NCBI GenBank assembly: GCA_947581615.1
Contig: CANPVD010000110.1
Coordinates: 16,461 to 80,460, forward strand
Reading direction: 5' to 3'
Length of the DNA stretch: 64,000 bases
DNA from: Candidatus Humimonas hydrogenitrophica
Lineage (GTDB): Bacteria > Gemmatimonadota > Gemmatimonadetes > Palauibacterales > Palauibacteraceae
Shown: positions 9,692 to 19,000 of the stretch, piece by piece
How the letters are laid out: each line of letters opens with the position of its first letter
How positions within the stretch are numbered: position 1 is the first letter of the stretch
Made by a program: the position numbers and the translations under genes
Notes under the pieces: generated by a model
Databases searched by the model: none
What the model was told of the DNA's origin: nothing
Seen by the model: only the letters and a program-made list of their open reading frames with translations

Positions 9692-10579
9692 GTGTCGCCC
9701 CCGGGCTGGCGGATCCGCGCCGGAATACTGCCGCTGGATCGACCGATCCTCCTGGGCGTGCTCAACGTCACGCCCGATTCCTTCTCGGATGGGGGGCGGC
9801 ATCTGGAGCCGGGCGCGGCGGTCGACCACGCGTGGCGCCTGGTGGAGGAGGGAGCCGACCTCATCGATGTGGGCGGGGAGTCGTCGCGACCGGGCGCGGC
9901 CCCCGTCACCGCCCGCGAGGAGTGGCGCCGGATCGGTCCCGTGGTGGAGAGGGCGTCGGAGCTGCCGGTTCCCCTGTCGATCGACACGACCAAGCACGAA
10001 GTGGCTGCCCTGGCGCTCGAGGCGGGCGCGGCGGTGCTCAACGACATCTCTGCCCTCCAATTCGATCCCCGTCTCGCCGATCTCGCGGCCGATTCGGGTG
10101 CGGGGCTCATTCTCATGCACATGCGTGGGGAGCCGCGCACGATGCAGGAGGATGTCGCGTACGACGACCTCATGGGAGAGGTGAAGGCCGATCTGGCCGC
10201 GGCCGTCGCGACGGCGACGGCACGAGGCTGCGGCCGGGATCAGCTCGTCGTCGACCCCGGCATCGGCTTCGGCAAGTCGCCGCGAGGCAACGTCGCCCTC
10301 CTCGCCCGCCTTCCCGAGCTGGCCACGCTCGGGTTGCCGGTGCTGGTGGGGCCGTCCCGTAAGTCCTTCATCGGCCAACTCCTGGGCGTGCCCGTGGAGG
10401 AGCGGCTCGAGGGCACCCTGGCCGCCTGCGTCGCGGCGCTGGACCGGGGGGCGCGGCTGTTTCGCGTACACGACGTGGCGCCGGCTCGCAGGGCCCTGGA
10501 CCTGGCGGAGGCCGTGCGGAGGGAGGGGGCCGGACGCCTGTCGGCCGCCTCCGCACCCGTGGGGACCGGGCAGGGCTGA
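9692..10579 (+). CDS. folP: Dihydropteroate synthase
   Basis: DHPS condenses p-aminobenzoate with dihydropterin pyrophosphate in folate synthesis. The GTG at 9692, preceded by GAAGGAG, gives 295 residues. Family signatures are GVLNVTPDSFSDGGRHLEP, DLIDVGGESSRPGAAPV, SIDTTKHEVAALALEAGA and VLVGPSRKSFIG. The C-terminal FRVHDVAPARRALD carries the expected H-D. The open frame continues back through ftsH in another phase, which is an artefact of GC richness. An ftsH-folP junction is common. Confidence 0.96.
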   Translation: MSPPGWRIRAGILPLDRPILLGVLNVTPDSFSDGGRHLEPGAAVDHAWRLVEEGADLIDVGGESSRPGAAPVTAREEWRRIGPVVERASELPVPLSIDTTKHEVAALALEAGAAVLNDISALQFDPRLADLAADSGAGLILMHMRGEPRTMQEDVAYDDLMGEVKADLAAAVATATARGCGRDQLVVDPGIGFGKSPRGNVALLARLPELATLGLPVLVGPSRKSFIGQLLGVPVEERLEGTLAACVAALDRGARLFRVHDVAPARRALDLAEAVRREGAGRLSAASAPVGTGQG

Positions 10580-10585
10580 GCCGTC

Positions 10586-11449
10586 ATGCAGACTCTCCTC
10601 GACTACGTCCGCTACCTCCAGATCGGCCCGAAGGACGTCATCGAGGTCCTCCTGGTCGGCTACGCCTTCTACCGCATCCTCCTGCTGTGGACCGGGACGA
10701 GGGCACTCCAGATCCTGTTCGGCCTCGTGCTGCTCGTCGCGGTGCACGCGCTGGCCCGCCTCCTCGACCTCAGCCTCATAAGCTACCTGCTCTCGCAGGC
10801 GTTCACCTACGGGGCGTTCGCCCTGATCGTGGTGTTCCAGCCGGAGCTTCGGAACGCGCTCGCCCAGCTCGGACGGAGCCGCGTGTGGCGCTTCTTCGCC
10901 CGCATGGAGGAGAGCGAGGTGGCCGGTGAGATCGCCGAAGCGGCGGGACGGCTGTCGCGTGCCAGGATCGGGGGGCTCATCGCCATCGAGCGGGAAGTGG
11001 GGCTGGGGGAGTACGCCGACACCGGCACCCGGGTCGGGGCCGAAGTCTCGGCGGAGCTCCTGACCACGATCTTCACCCCGTACTCGCCCCTGCACGACGG
11101 AGCGGTCATCGTGCGCGGCGACCAGATCGTGGCGGCCGGGTGCATCCTGCCGCTCACCCAGTTTCCCGTGGAGGACCGGTCGCTGGGCACGCGCCACCGT
11201 GCCGCCCTGGGGCTGTCGGAGGAGACCGACGCGTACGTGGTGGTGATCTCGGAGGAGACGAGCCAGATCTCCCTGGCCCACCGCGGACAGTTGACCCGCG
11301 ACCTCAGTCCCGAAGCGCTGCGAGGTCGGCTGGCATCGAGCGAACCGGGACGCCTTGCCTCGCGCCCGGGCTCCATGGCCGGGGAGAGCTCCGCGGCCGA
11401 AGGGGATGCGTCCGGCGACCCGCGTCCCGTGCCGGCCGGCGAGAATTGA
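10586..11449 (+). CDS. cdaA: Diadenylate cyclase CdaA
   Basis: CdaA makes the second messenger c-di-AMP from two ATP. Three hydrophobic helices lie within residues 15-90. They are followed by the DisA_N catalytic domain with the hallmark motifs LHDGAVIV and GTRHRAALGL, and the downstream ISEETSQISLAHRG. The length (287) is typical, plus a disordered tail of about 45 residues. The usual partners cdaR (YbbR) and glmM do not follow; the gene is placed after folP, a common arrangement. The stop codon lies inside a perfect 6-bp dyad preceding the next operon. Confidence 0.95.
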   Translation: MQTLLDYVRYLQIGPKDVIEVLLVGYAFYRILLLWTGTRALQILFGLVLLVAVHALARLLDLSLISYLLSQAFTYGAFALIVVFQPELRNALAQLGRSRVWRFFARMEESEVAGEIAEAAGRLSRARIGGLIAIEREVGLGEYADTGTRVGAEVSAELLTTIFTPYSPLHDGAVIVRGDQIVAAGCILPLTQFPVEDRSLGTRHRAALGLSEETDAYVVVISEETSQISLAHRGQLTRDLSPEALRGRLASSEPGRLASRPGSMAGESSAAEGDASGDPRPVPAGEN

Positions 11450-11456
11450 CATTCTC
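11441..11456. promoter_or_regulatory. Perfect dyad GAGAAT-TGAC-ATTCTC upstream of the exbB promoter
   Basis: A 6-bp perfect inverted repeat with a 4-nt centre spans the cdaA stop codon and ends 10 nt before the -35 box of the exbB promoter. No T run follows, so it is not an intrinsic terminator. It could be a regulator-binding site for TonB-system genes; the protein is unknown. Confidence 0.35.
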
Positions 11457-11466
11457 GGGATGTTCG

Positions 11467-11495
11467 TTGACGAGGCCTTAGACGGCCCATAGAAT
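11467..11495 (+). promoter_or_regulatory. Sigma-70 promoter of the exbB-exbD-exbD-tonB operon
   Basis: TTGACG at 11467-11472 and TAGAAT at 11490-11495 are spaced by 17 nt. Both hexamers match consensus at five of six positions. The implied start is near 11502, about 57 nt before exbB. Confidence 0.7.
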
Positions 11496-11558
11496 GAGGC
11501 GGCTCGCACGGGGCCCGAGCCGGGAGTATCGTGCGCTCACCCAGGACGGGAGGCGGCA

Positions 11559-12233
11559 TTGCAGCCAGGTGGACCGACCTTCAAGCTGCTCACGCTGTTC
11601 AAGGACGGGGGTTTCATGATGTATCCCCTCATCCTCTGCTCGCTCGTGGCCCTCGGCGTCATCATCGCCAAGGCCTGGACCCTGTTCGTGGCGCACCGGG
11701 AGTCTCGGAGGCTGCTGACCGAGATCGAGGAGATGGGCGTGGCCGGTCGCCTGGACGACGCGATCGAGAAGGCGGCCGAGACGCCCGGACCCGTGGCGGC
11801 GATCCTCCTGGCCGGCCTGCGCCGGGTCCGCGAGGAGCATACCGAGGCCGACGTCGAAGCGGCCATCAGCACCACCGGCAACACCGAGGTCGACTTCCTG
11901 GAGCGCGGTCTCGTCGTGCTGGCGACGATCGCGAACGTGGCTCCGATGCTCGGCTTCCTGGGGACCGTGATCGGGATGATCCTGGCCTTCGCGGCCATCG
12001 AGCAGGCCGGGCAGGTGGAGCCGACCCTGGTGGCCGGGGGTATCAAGGTCGCACTGATCACGACCGCGGCCGGGTTGACGATCGCGATCCCCGTGAACGT
12101 GGCGTACAACTTCTTCGTGACGCGGATCGACAAGCTGATCGCCGACATGGAGGAGGGCTCCCAGACGGTGCTCGACCTCATTTGGAAGATCGAGACGGGC
12201 CGCCGCCGGGGCACCGCCAACCCCCGCGGCTGA
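11559..12233 (+). CDS. exbB: MotA/TolQ/ExbB proton channel protein
   Basis: This is an inner-membrane proton-channel subunit that powers TonB- or TolA-type transducers. The 224 residues include helix 1 at about 18-40 (MYPLILCSLVALGVIIAKAW). The conserved ExbB block at about 125-195 has VAPMLGFLGTVIGMILAFAAI and ALITTAAGLTIAIPVNVAYN. The start is a TTG at 11559 behind GGGAGG. It heads an operon with two ExbD proteins and TonB, so ExbB is more likely than TolQ. Its own promoter lies upstream. Confidence 0.92.
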   Translation: MQPGGPTFKLLTLFKDGGFMMYPLILCSLVALGVIIAKAWTLFVAHRESRRLLTEIEEMGVAGRLDDAIEKAAETPGPVAAILLAGLRRVREEHTEADVEAAISTTGNTEVDFLERGLVVLATIANVAPMLGFLGTVIGMILAFAAIEQAGQVEPTLVAGGIKVALITTAAGLTIAIPVNVAYNFFVTRIDKLIADMEEGSQTVLDLIWKIETGRRRGTANPRG

Positions 12234-12266
12234 TCCACTCGCAGACGACGCCGACCGGAGAGGACC

Positions 12267-12692
12267 ATGCCCCTTCTGCAGCGTAGAGAGCGGGTCTCCG
12301 ACGAGATCCCGACGGCCTCACTGGCCGACATCGCGTTCCTGCTCCTCATCTTCTTCCTGACCACGACGGTCTTCAACGAGGAGCGGGGCCTGCCGATCGT
12401 CCTGCCGGAGAAGTCCAAGGAGCAGGCCGTCGCCGCCAAGAACATCATCTTCTTCCTGGTCCAGCCGGACGGCCGGGTGGTGGTGAAACGCGGCCAGAGC
12501 GAAGAGACGCAGACCGTTACGGCGGAGCAGGTGTCGGGCATCATGCGCCAGGAGCTGGCGGCCAACCCGAACATCATCGCGGCCATCAAGACGGACCCCA
12601 AGGCGCCCTACCGGGATATGATACACGTGCTGGACGGGGTGAAAGACGCCGGAGCGGACAGGATCTCCCTCCAGATGCTGGGTGAGGACTAG
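12267..12692 (+). CDS. exbD: Biopolymer transporter ExbD (first copy)
   Basis: ExbD forms the proton path with ExbB and contacts TonB in the periplasm. The 141-residue protein has one N-terminal transmembrane helix. The conserved sequence IPTASLADIAFLLLIFFLTTTVF includes the channel aspartate. The periplasmic domain has the expected C-terminal pattern (IMRQELAANPNIIAAIKTD). It sits 33 nt after exbB and 3 nt before a second ExbD. It is acidic and Gln/Val-rich relative to its partner, so the two are probably not interchangeable. Confidence 0.92.
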   Translation: MPLLQRRERVSDEIPTASLADIAFLLLIFFLTTTVFNEERGLPIVLPEKSKEQAVAAKNIIFFLVQPDGRVVVKRGQSEETQTVTAEQVSGIMRQELAANPNIIAAIKTDPKAPYRDMIHVLDGVKDAGADRISLQMLGED

Positions 12693-12695
12693 GTT

Positions 12696-13148
12696 ATGGG
12701 GCTCAGGGGCGGGCAAGGCGGCTTCAGCCGGAAGTCGAGGGCCAGCAGCGAGATTCCGACCTCCTCGCTGGCTGACATCGCGTTCCTCCTGCTCATCTTC
12801 TTCATGGTGACGACGACGTTCCGGAAGGAGAAGAAGCGGGAGATCGACTGGCCCAAGGCCCAGGCGACCAAGAAGGTCGATACGAAGCGCAAGAACATCC
12901 TGCACATCTGGCTGACCAGGGCGGGCAACGTCTGGATCAACGACCAGGACGTGCCGTTCGACCAGATCGCCGATATGGTGCGGCCGATCTACGCGGAGAA
13001 CCGGCAGCTGGTGATCGAGGTCCGGGCCGACCGCGACGTGCCCTACAGCATGGTGAACACGATCACGAAGCAGCTTCAGGCTGCGGGCGCCGTCCGGGTG
13101 GTGTTCGGCACCCGACTGGCCCAGCGAGTCAACAGGCCGAGGAGGTAA
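12696..13148 (+). CDS. exbD: Biopolymer transporter ExbD (second copy)
   Basis: This second ExbD paralogue is 150 residues long. The membrane segment IPTSSLADIAFLLLIFFMVTTTF again carries the channel Asp. The periplasmic part is strongly basic at its start (RKEKKREIDWPKAQATKKVDTKRK), unlike the first copy. It ends in a domain with AVRVVFGTRL. Tandem exbD genes before tonB are frequent in Bacteroidota and related diderms and are read as a heteromeric channel. Its stop is 2 nt before the tonB start. Confidence 0.92.
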   Translation: MGLRGGQGGFSRKSRASSEIPTSSLADIAFLLLIFFMVTTTFRKEKKREIDWPKAQATKKVDTKRKNILHIWLTRAGNVWINDQDVPFDQIADMVRPIYAENRQLVIEVRADRDVPYSMVNTITKQLQAAGAVRVVFGTRLAQRVNRPRR

Positions 13149-13150
13149 CC

Positions 13151-13834
13151 ATGGCGGCCGACAAGCGGAACGACCGGGGGGGCGTGGGCACGATGCGCAC
13201 CGCCAACGACGACTTCAAGCGCAGCTACGCCACGTGGGTCTACATCGGCCTGATCGCCGCGGTGGCCTTCCACTTCGGTCTGGTGGAGTTCTTCCCCCAG
13301 CTCCATGCCGAGAACATGGGTACGGAGAACAAGTCGCTGAAGGCGGTCCAGCTCCCGCCCGAGGTGAAGATCCCGCCCCCGCCCAAACAGATCGCACGGC
13401 CGGCGACTCCCAAGGTGGCGGCTGCGAATGTCAAGGAGGACGTAACCATCGCCCCCACGACGTTCGAGCAGAATCCGGTGGAGCAGCTTCCGCCGCCGCC
13501 CAAGGCGGGGAGCCCCTCGGACCGCCCGTCGTTCATTCCGCGCGACGTGGACCCGAAGCTCGAGAACTCGGGGGAGATCCAGCGACTGCTCCAGCGGCTG
13601 TATCCACCCTCCCTCAAGGACGTCGGGATCGGCGGCCGGGTCGTGCTGTGGCTGTGGGTGGACGAGAAGGGACAGGTCGGCAAGACCGTGGTCCAGGAAT
13701 CCAGCGGCTACGACGCGCTGGACCAGGCCGCGGCCAAGGTGGCGGTGAACATGAAGTTCAAGCCGGCCATCAACCGCGACAAGCCGATCGGCGTGTGGAT
13801 CGCCCAGCCCATCACCTTCGAGGTGAAGCGGTAG
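13151..13834 (+). CDS. tonB: TonB-family energy transducer
   Basis: TonB spans the periplasm and transmits proton-motive energy to outer-membrane receptors. The 227-residue protein has a membrane helix at about 27-47 (ATWVYIGLIAAVAFHFGLVEFF). A Pro-rich spacer follows (PPEVKIPPPPKQ and PPPPKAGSPSDRP). The C-terminal TonB domain at about 140-227 shows GGRVVLWLWVDEKGQVGKT and AAKVAVNMKFKPAINRDKP. It closes the exbB-exbD-exbD-tonB operon and is followed by a strong hairpin. Confidence 0.93.
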   Translation: MAADKRNDRGGVGTMRTANDDFKRSYATWVYIGLIAAVAFHFGLVEFFPQLHAENMGTENKSLKAVQLPPEVKIPPPPKQIARPATPKVAAANVKEDVTIAPTTFEQNPVEQLPPPPKAGSPSDRPSFIPRDVDPKLENSGEIQRLLQRLYPPSLKDVGIGGRVVLWLWVDEKGQVGKTVVQESSGYDALDQAAAKVAVNMKFKPAINRDKPIGVWIAQPITFEVKR

Positions 13835-13865
13835 CGGCACGCCGGGTGCTCGGCCGACGGTCAGG

Positions 13866-13903
13866 GAGAGCCGCCCGGGTGGACCGGGCGGCTCTCGCGT
13901 TTC
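13866..13903 (+). terminator. Terminator after tonB
   Basis: A perfect 13-bp stem, 13866-13878 with 13884-13896, has a 5-nt loop. It is followed by GCGTTTC, so the U tract is only three residues. It lies between tonB and yggS. Confidence 0.7.
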
Positions 13904-13910
13904 GGGGCCC

Positions 13911-14633
13911 ATGATCGCCTGGGCGGAGTCCATCGCCGACCGTCTCGAAGCGCTACGCGAACGGATCGCTGCCGCCGCGGACCGGGCCGGACGCCCGGCC
14001 CACGGGGTCGAGGTCGTGGCGGTGACCAAGGGGCATCCCGGAGAGGCTTTGAGCGCCGTGGCGGCGGCGGGCCTGACCTGCGTGGGCGAGAACCGCGTCG
14101 GCGAGGCGGAGGCCAAAGAGGAGCGTCTGGGCCACCTGGGGCTGTGCTGGCACATGATCGGCCACCTGCAGCGTAACAAGGTGGAGCGCGCCCTGGCGGT
14201 CTTCGACGAGCTCGAGTCACTGGACTCGGAGCGACTCGCGGAGAAGCTCCAGCGCGAGTTGGTGGCGGTGGGACGCGACGGGTTTCCGGTGCTCGTCCAG
14301 GTCAACACATCCGGCGAGGCATCCAAGGGCGGTTTCGAAGCCAGCGAGTCGGCCGAGGCCGTGCGGACGATCGAGGCCGTCCGACGAGTCTGCGAGCTCC
14401 CGGCACTCCGCGTGCGGGGGCTGATGACCATGGCACCGCTCACCGGGGACGCCTCGGTCGTGCGGGCCACCTTCCGGCGAGCCCGGGAACTGTTCGAGCG
14501 CTGCGGGCGGGAGGTGGACGGGTTCGAGCCGGAGGTCCTGTCGATGGGGATGAGCAACGATTTCGAGATCGCCGTGGAGGAGGGCAGCACCCGGCTCCGG
14601 CTGGGTACGGCCCTGGTCGGAGAGAGGCCATGA
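13911..14633 (+). CDS. yggS: PLP-binding homeostasis protein (YggS/PROSC family)
   Basis: This family binds pyridoxal 5'-phosphate and keeps vitamin B6 and amino-acid pools balanced; no catalytic activity is established. The 240 residues show the PLP lysine motif VEVVAVTKGHP (about residues 29-39). Other family blocks are GENRVGEAEAKEE, CWHMIGHLQRNKV, VLVQVNTSGEASKGGF, RGLMTMAPL and LSMGMSNDFEIAVEEGSTRLRLGTAL. The ATG at 13911 lacks a strong ribosome site but fits the family. It overlaps divIVA (ATGA), reproducing the widespread yggS-divIVA neighbourhood. Confidence 0.94.
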   Translation: MIAWAESIADRLEALRERIAAAADRAGRPAHGVEVVAVTKGHPGEALSAVAAAGLTCVGENRVGEAEAKEERLGHLGLCWHMIGHLQRNKVERALAVFDELESLDSERLAEKLQRELVAVGRDGFPVLVQVNTSGEASKGGFEASESAEAVRTIEAVRRVCELPALRVRGLMTMAPLTGDASVVRATFRRARELFERCGREVDGFEPEVLSMGMSNDFEIAVEEGSTRLRLGTALVGERP

Positions 14634-15199
14634 TCGAACTGTCGCCGCTGGACGTACGGAAGAAGAAGGAAGACTTTCGCCGCGCCATGCGGGGCTACGA
14701 TCCCGAGCAGGTGGACGCCTTCCTGGAGCTGGCCGCCGAGCGACTGGGAGCCCTGCTGGCCGAGGAGCGGAGCTTGCGCGAGCGGATCGGCGTCCTGGAG
14801 GAGAAGCTCGGTCGGTTCGAGGAGCGGGAGAAGGCCCTCAACGACGCCCTGCTGGCGGCCCAGGAGCTGCGGGAGGAGGCTCGCTCCCAGGCCGAGCGCG
14901 AAGCGGACCTTCGCATTCAGGAGGCGGAGGCGCGAGCGGAGCAGATTGTCCAGGAGGCACGCGAGGAGGAGCGGTCCGCCGAGCGCCGGCTGGAGGACCT
15001 GAGGATCCGCCGCGAGCGCTTTCTGCGCTCCTTCCGGGACACGCTGGAGCGCTTCCTCGAGGAGCTCGAGGCCGAGCAGGCCCGCCTGCGGGCTGACCCG
15101 GACCGCGAGCCGCCCGCGCGCTCCCTGCGCGAGCATCGGGATCCGCCCGCCATCCGGCTGGAGGGATCGGGCGCCCCACCGGCCGGCGAGGGGTCGTGA
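14630..15199 (+). CDS. divIVA: DivIVA-domain protein
   Basis: DivIVA proteins are coiled-coil scaffolds that sense curved membrane and position division or growth machinery. The 189-residue protein begins with the membrane-binding module LSPLDVRKKKEDFRRAMRGYDPEQVDAFLE. A long Glu/Arg-rich coiled coil follows to about residue 155, then a disordered tail. It overlaps the yggS stop and the start of the nucleoside phosphorylase (GTGA), so the three are translationally coupled. Its presence in an apparent diderm agrees with other early-branching Gram-negatives. Confidence 0.9.
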   Translation: MIELSPLDVRKKKEDFRRAMRGYDPEQVDAFLELAAERLGALLAEERSLRERIGVLEEKLGRFEEREKALNDALLAAQELREEARSQAEREADLRIQEAEARAEQIVQEAREEERSAERRLEDLRIRRERFLRSFRDTLERFLEELEAEQARLRADPDREPPARSLREHRDPPAIRLEGSGAPPAGEGS

Positions 15200-16026
15200 C
15201 GAGGGAGGTCCCCGACTACCGCGACGTCCGGGTCGCGACCGAAACGGTGCGTCCGCTCCTGGGGGAGGCGCCCGAGGTCGCGGTCATCCTGGGGACGGGT
15301 CTCGGGGGGCTCGGCGCGGCCATCGAAGACGCGGGCTCCATCCCCTACTCGGAGATCCCCGGCTTCCCGGAGTCGACCGTGGCGTCCCACGCCGGACGGC
15401 TCCTGCACGGCCTGCTCGAGGGGCACCCCGTCGTGGCCATGGATGGCCGCTTCCACATGTACGAGGGCTACACGCCGCAGCAGATCGGGCTGCCGGTGCG
15501 GGTGATGGCCGAGCTGGGCGCCCGCACGCTGGTCGTGTCCAACGCGTGCGGGGGCATGAACCCCCTGTGGCGTCCCGGCGAGCTGATGCTCCTGGCCGAC
15601 CATATCAACCTCATGTGGGGGAACCCCCTGGTCGGGCCCAACCTCGATGAGCAGGGCCCGCGCTTTCCCGACATGTCCCGGGTGTACGACGAGGAGCTGC
15701 GTGTCCTGGCGCGCGAGGAAGCCCTGCGCATGGGCCTCGTCCTGCGCGAGGGCGTGTACGTGGCCGTCACGGGCCCCAACCTCGAGACCGCTGCCGAGTA
15801 CCGCATGCTCCGCCTCCTGGGCGCCGACGTGGTGGGCATGTCGACCGTCCCGGAGGTCATCGTCGCCCGGCAGGTAGGCGTGCGGGTCCTCGGCGTGTCC
15901 ATCATCACCGACGCGTGCCTGCCCGACGCCCTCGAGCCGGCGGACGTGGAGACGATCATCGCCACGGCCAGCGCGGCCGAGCCCGACCTCACGCGCCTCC
16001 TGCGCGCGGTCCTGCGCAGGATCTGA
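15196..16026 (+). CDS. punA: Purine-nucleoside phosphorylase (trimeric, PNP-I/MTAP type)
   Basis: This enzyme cleaves inosine or guanosine with phosphate to the base and ribose-1-phosphate. The 276-residue protein shows GTGLGGLG near the phosphate site, the active-site histidine in ASHAGRLLHG, and DGRFHMYEGY. Also visible are NACGGMNPLWRPGELMLL, GPNLETAAEYRML and the C-terminal VGMSTVPEVIVARQ. These define the trimeric guanosine/inosine class. It starts at a GTG overlapping the divIVA stop and runs to within 2 nt of ileS. Confidence 0.95.
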   Translation: MTREVPDYRDVRVATETVRPLLGEAPEVAVILGTGLGGLGAAIEDAGSIPYSEIPGFPESTVASHAGRLLHGLLEGHPVVAMDGRFHMYEGYTPQQIGLPVRVMAELGARTLVVSNACGGMNPLWRPGELMLLADHINLMWGNPLVGPNLDEQGPRFPDMSRVYDEELRVLAREEALRMGLVLREGVYVAVTGPNLETAAEYRMLRLLGADVVGMSTVPEVIVARQVGVRVLGVSIITDACLPDALEPADVETIIATASAAEPDLTRLLRAVLRRI

Positions 16027-16028
16027 TC

Positions 16029-19000
16029 GTGGGCTATCCGGAGCTTCCCGGGAGCGTGACCGAGCTGGAGGAGGGCGTCCTCACCCGGTGGGAAGAGGAA
16101 GACCTCTTCCACCGTAGCCTCGAGGCCCGCCGGGGCAGTCCCGAGTACGTGTTCTTCGAAGGTCCTCCCACGGCCAACGGACGTCCGGGTGTCCACCACA
16201 TCCTGGCGCGCACGATCAAGGACCTCGCGGGGCGCCACCGGACCATGACCGGTCACCACGTGCTCCGGAAGGCCGGGTGGGACACGCACGGGCTCCCCGT
16301 CGAGATCGAGGCGGAGCGCCAGCTGGGCATCTCGGGCAAGCCCGAGATCGAGGAGCTCGGCATCGCCGAGTTCAACCGGGTGTGCCGGGAGAACCTGTTC
16401 ACCTACAAGGAAGAGTGGGAACGCCTCTCCCGGCGGATCGGCTACTGGCTGGACTACGACGATCCCTACATCACCTGCTCGCCGGAGTACATCGAGTCGG
16501 CGTGGTGGGCCCTGTCCGAGATCGACCGGAAGGGGCTCCTGTACAAGGGCTACAAGGTGCTGCCCTACTGCCCGCGCTGCGGCACCGGACTGTCCAGTCA
16601 CGAGGTGGCCCAGGGCTACGAGGAGGTCCAAGACACGGCCGTGTTCGTGGCTTTCCCCCTGGTGGACGACCCCGACAGGGCCGCAGTGCTGGGGTGGACG
16701 ACCACGCCGTGGACGCTGCCGGGCAACGTGGCTCTGGCCATCCATCCCGATGTGGAGTACGTCCGCGTCCGGGTGACCGGGCGCTCGGACGGCGCGCTCG
16801 CCCAGGAGGGCGATGTCCTCATCCTGGCGCGCGATCGCATGGAGGCGGTCCTGCGGAACGAGGTCCGCGTGCTGGACGCCTTCCCCGGCTCGGCGCTGGT
16901 CGGACGGCGGTACGAGCCGCCCTTCCGGGGCGCCGTCGACGCCGGGGACAGCGAGGCCGCCTGGACCGTGCTGCCGGCCGACTTCGTCACGGTGGACGAG
17001 GGAACCGGGGTCGTGCACACGGCCGTCATGTACGGCGAGGACGACTTCGACCTCGGCACGCGGGCAGGGCTCCCCCGGCAGCACACGGTCGGGCCGGACG
17101 GACGCTTCCTGGCCTCCGTGCCCGCCGGCCTGGCGGGGCTCGGGGTCAACGAGCCCGACACCGAAGCCCGCATCCTGGACCACCTGCGGGAGGTGGGCGC
17201 CCTCTACAGGGCCGAGCGCTACCGTCACAGCTACCCCCACTGCTGGCGCTGCGACAGCAAGCTGCTCTACATGGCGCGCGACTCGTGGTACATCCGTACC
17301 ACGGCGCTGACCGACCGGCTGCTGGAGAACAACGCCTCGGTGGACTGGCACCCGCCCGAGATGGGTACGGGTCGTATGGGCGAGTGGCTCAGGGGCAACG
17401 TGGACTGGGCCCTGTCTCGCGACCGGTACTGGGGTACGCCGCTCCCGGTGTGGGAGTGCGACGCGGAACCGGAGCACCGAGAGGTGATCGGCTCGTTCGA
17501 GCAGCTCGCGGAGCGTGCCGGAGGCCTGCCCGAGGACTTCGATCCGCATCGCCCCCAGATCGACGAGCCGTGCTGGGGGTGCGGGGAGCCGGGCTGTCCG
17601 GGCACCATGCGGCGCGTCCCGCAGGTGCTGGACGCGTGGTTCGACTCGGGATCCATGCCCTACGCACAGTGGCACTGGCCGTTCGAGAACGACGAGGCCT
17701 TCCGGCGGCACTTCCCGGCCGATTTCATCGCCGAGGGGGTGGACCAGACGCGTGGCTGGTTCTACTCGCTGCTGGCCCTGTCCACCATCCTGTTCGACCG
17801 GCCGGCCTACCGGGCGGTGGTGGTCAACGACCTCGTGCTCGACGCCGAGGGGCAGAAGATGTCCAAGTCGCGGGGAAACGCGGTGGATCCGTGGGAGGCC
17901 ATCTCGCGCCACGGGGCCGACGCGATCCGCTGGTACCTGCTCTCCTCGAGCAATCCGTGGCTCCCCAAGCGGTGGGACCCTGGCGGGATCGACGAGGTGG
18001 GGCGGAAGTTCTTCGACACCCTGCGCAACACGTATCGTTTCTTCGCCCTGTACGCGAACCTGGAGGGCTGGAGCCACGGGACCGGCGAGGCGCGCCCGGC
18101 CGCCGGGCGGACGGCCATCGACCGCTGGCTGCTGTCCCGGCTGGACGGTCTCGTGGAGGCCGTGGGCCGCGACCTGGAGGCGTACGATCCCACGCCCGCG
18201 GCCCGGCGGCTGTCCGAGTTCGTGGTGGACGAGCTGTCCAACTGGTACGTGCGGCGCACGCGCCCCCGCTTCTGGGCCACCCGGCGCACCCGGGAATCGG
18301 ACGCCAGCGCCCGAGACGCCTACGCCACCCTGCACGAGGCCCTGGCCACCAGCGCCCGGCTGCTGGCGCCGATCTCCCCTTTTCTGTCGGACTGGCTGCA
18401 CCGGGGGCTGAACGGGGATTCCGTCCACCTGGCGGAATTCCCGCGCTCGCTGGGCCGGAGGGACGTGGAGCTGGAGCGGGGAATGCACGACGTGCGGGAG
18501 CTGGCCGCCCTGGGCCGTGCGGCGCGCGAGAAGGCGGGCATCCGCGTGCGGCAACCGCTTCGCTCGGTCCGGGTCGTCGTTCCCGACGGGAGGCGGATCC
18601 CCGCCGAGCTCCTGCGGCACCTCCAGGAGGAGCTCAACGTCAAACGCGTTGACTTCATTGACGATCAGGACGATATTATAAGGCTAATCGTCAAACCGGA
18701 CTACGCGGCGCTCGGGCCGCGCTTCGGCTCCAGCACGCCGGCGGTGGCCGGGGCGATCGAGGCGCTGGGGGCGCCCGACGCGCGGCGGCTGCGGGCCGGA
18801 GAGGCCGTCTCCGTCCAGGCCGGCGGAGAGCGGGTCGAGGTCGCGCCCTCCGAGGTCCGGATCCTGGAACAGACCGGGGACGATCTGACCGTCGGGAACG
18901 CGGCGGGGTATTTGACGGCCCTCGATCCGTCCCTGGACGACGAGCTTCGTCGGGAGGGACTGGCCCGAGAGCTGGTGAGCCGCGTTCAGCGGCTGCGACG

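Noticed and set aside
15468..18620. Antisense open frame of 1050 codons opposite punA and ileS
   Set aside because: It lies wholly opposite two well-recognised genes. Its translation is Arg/Pro/Gly/His-rich without motifs, and long antisense frames are expected in high-GC DNA where stop codons are rare.
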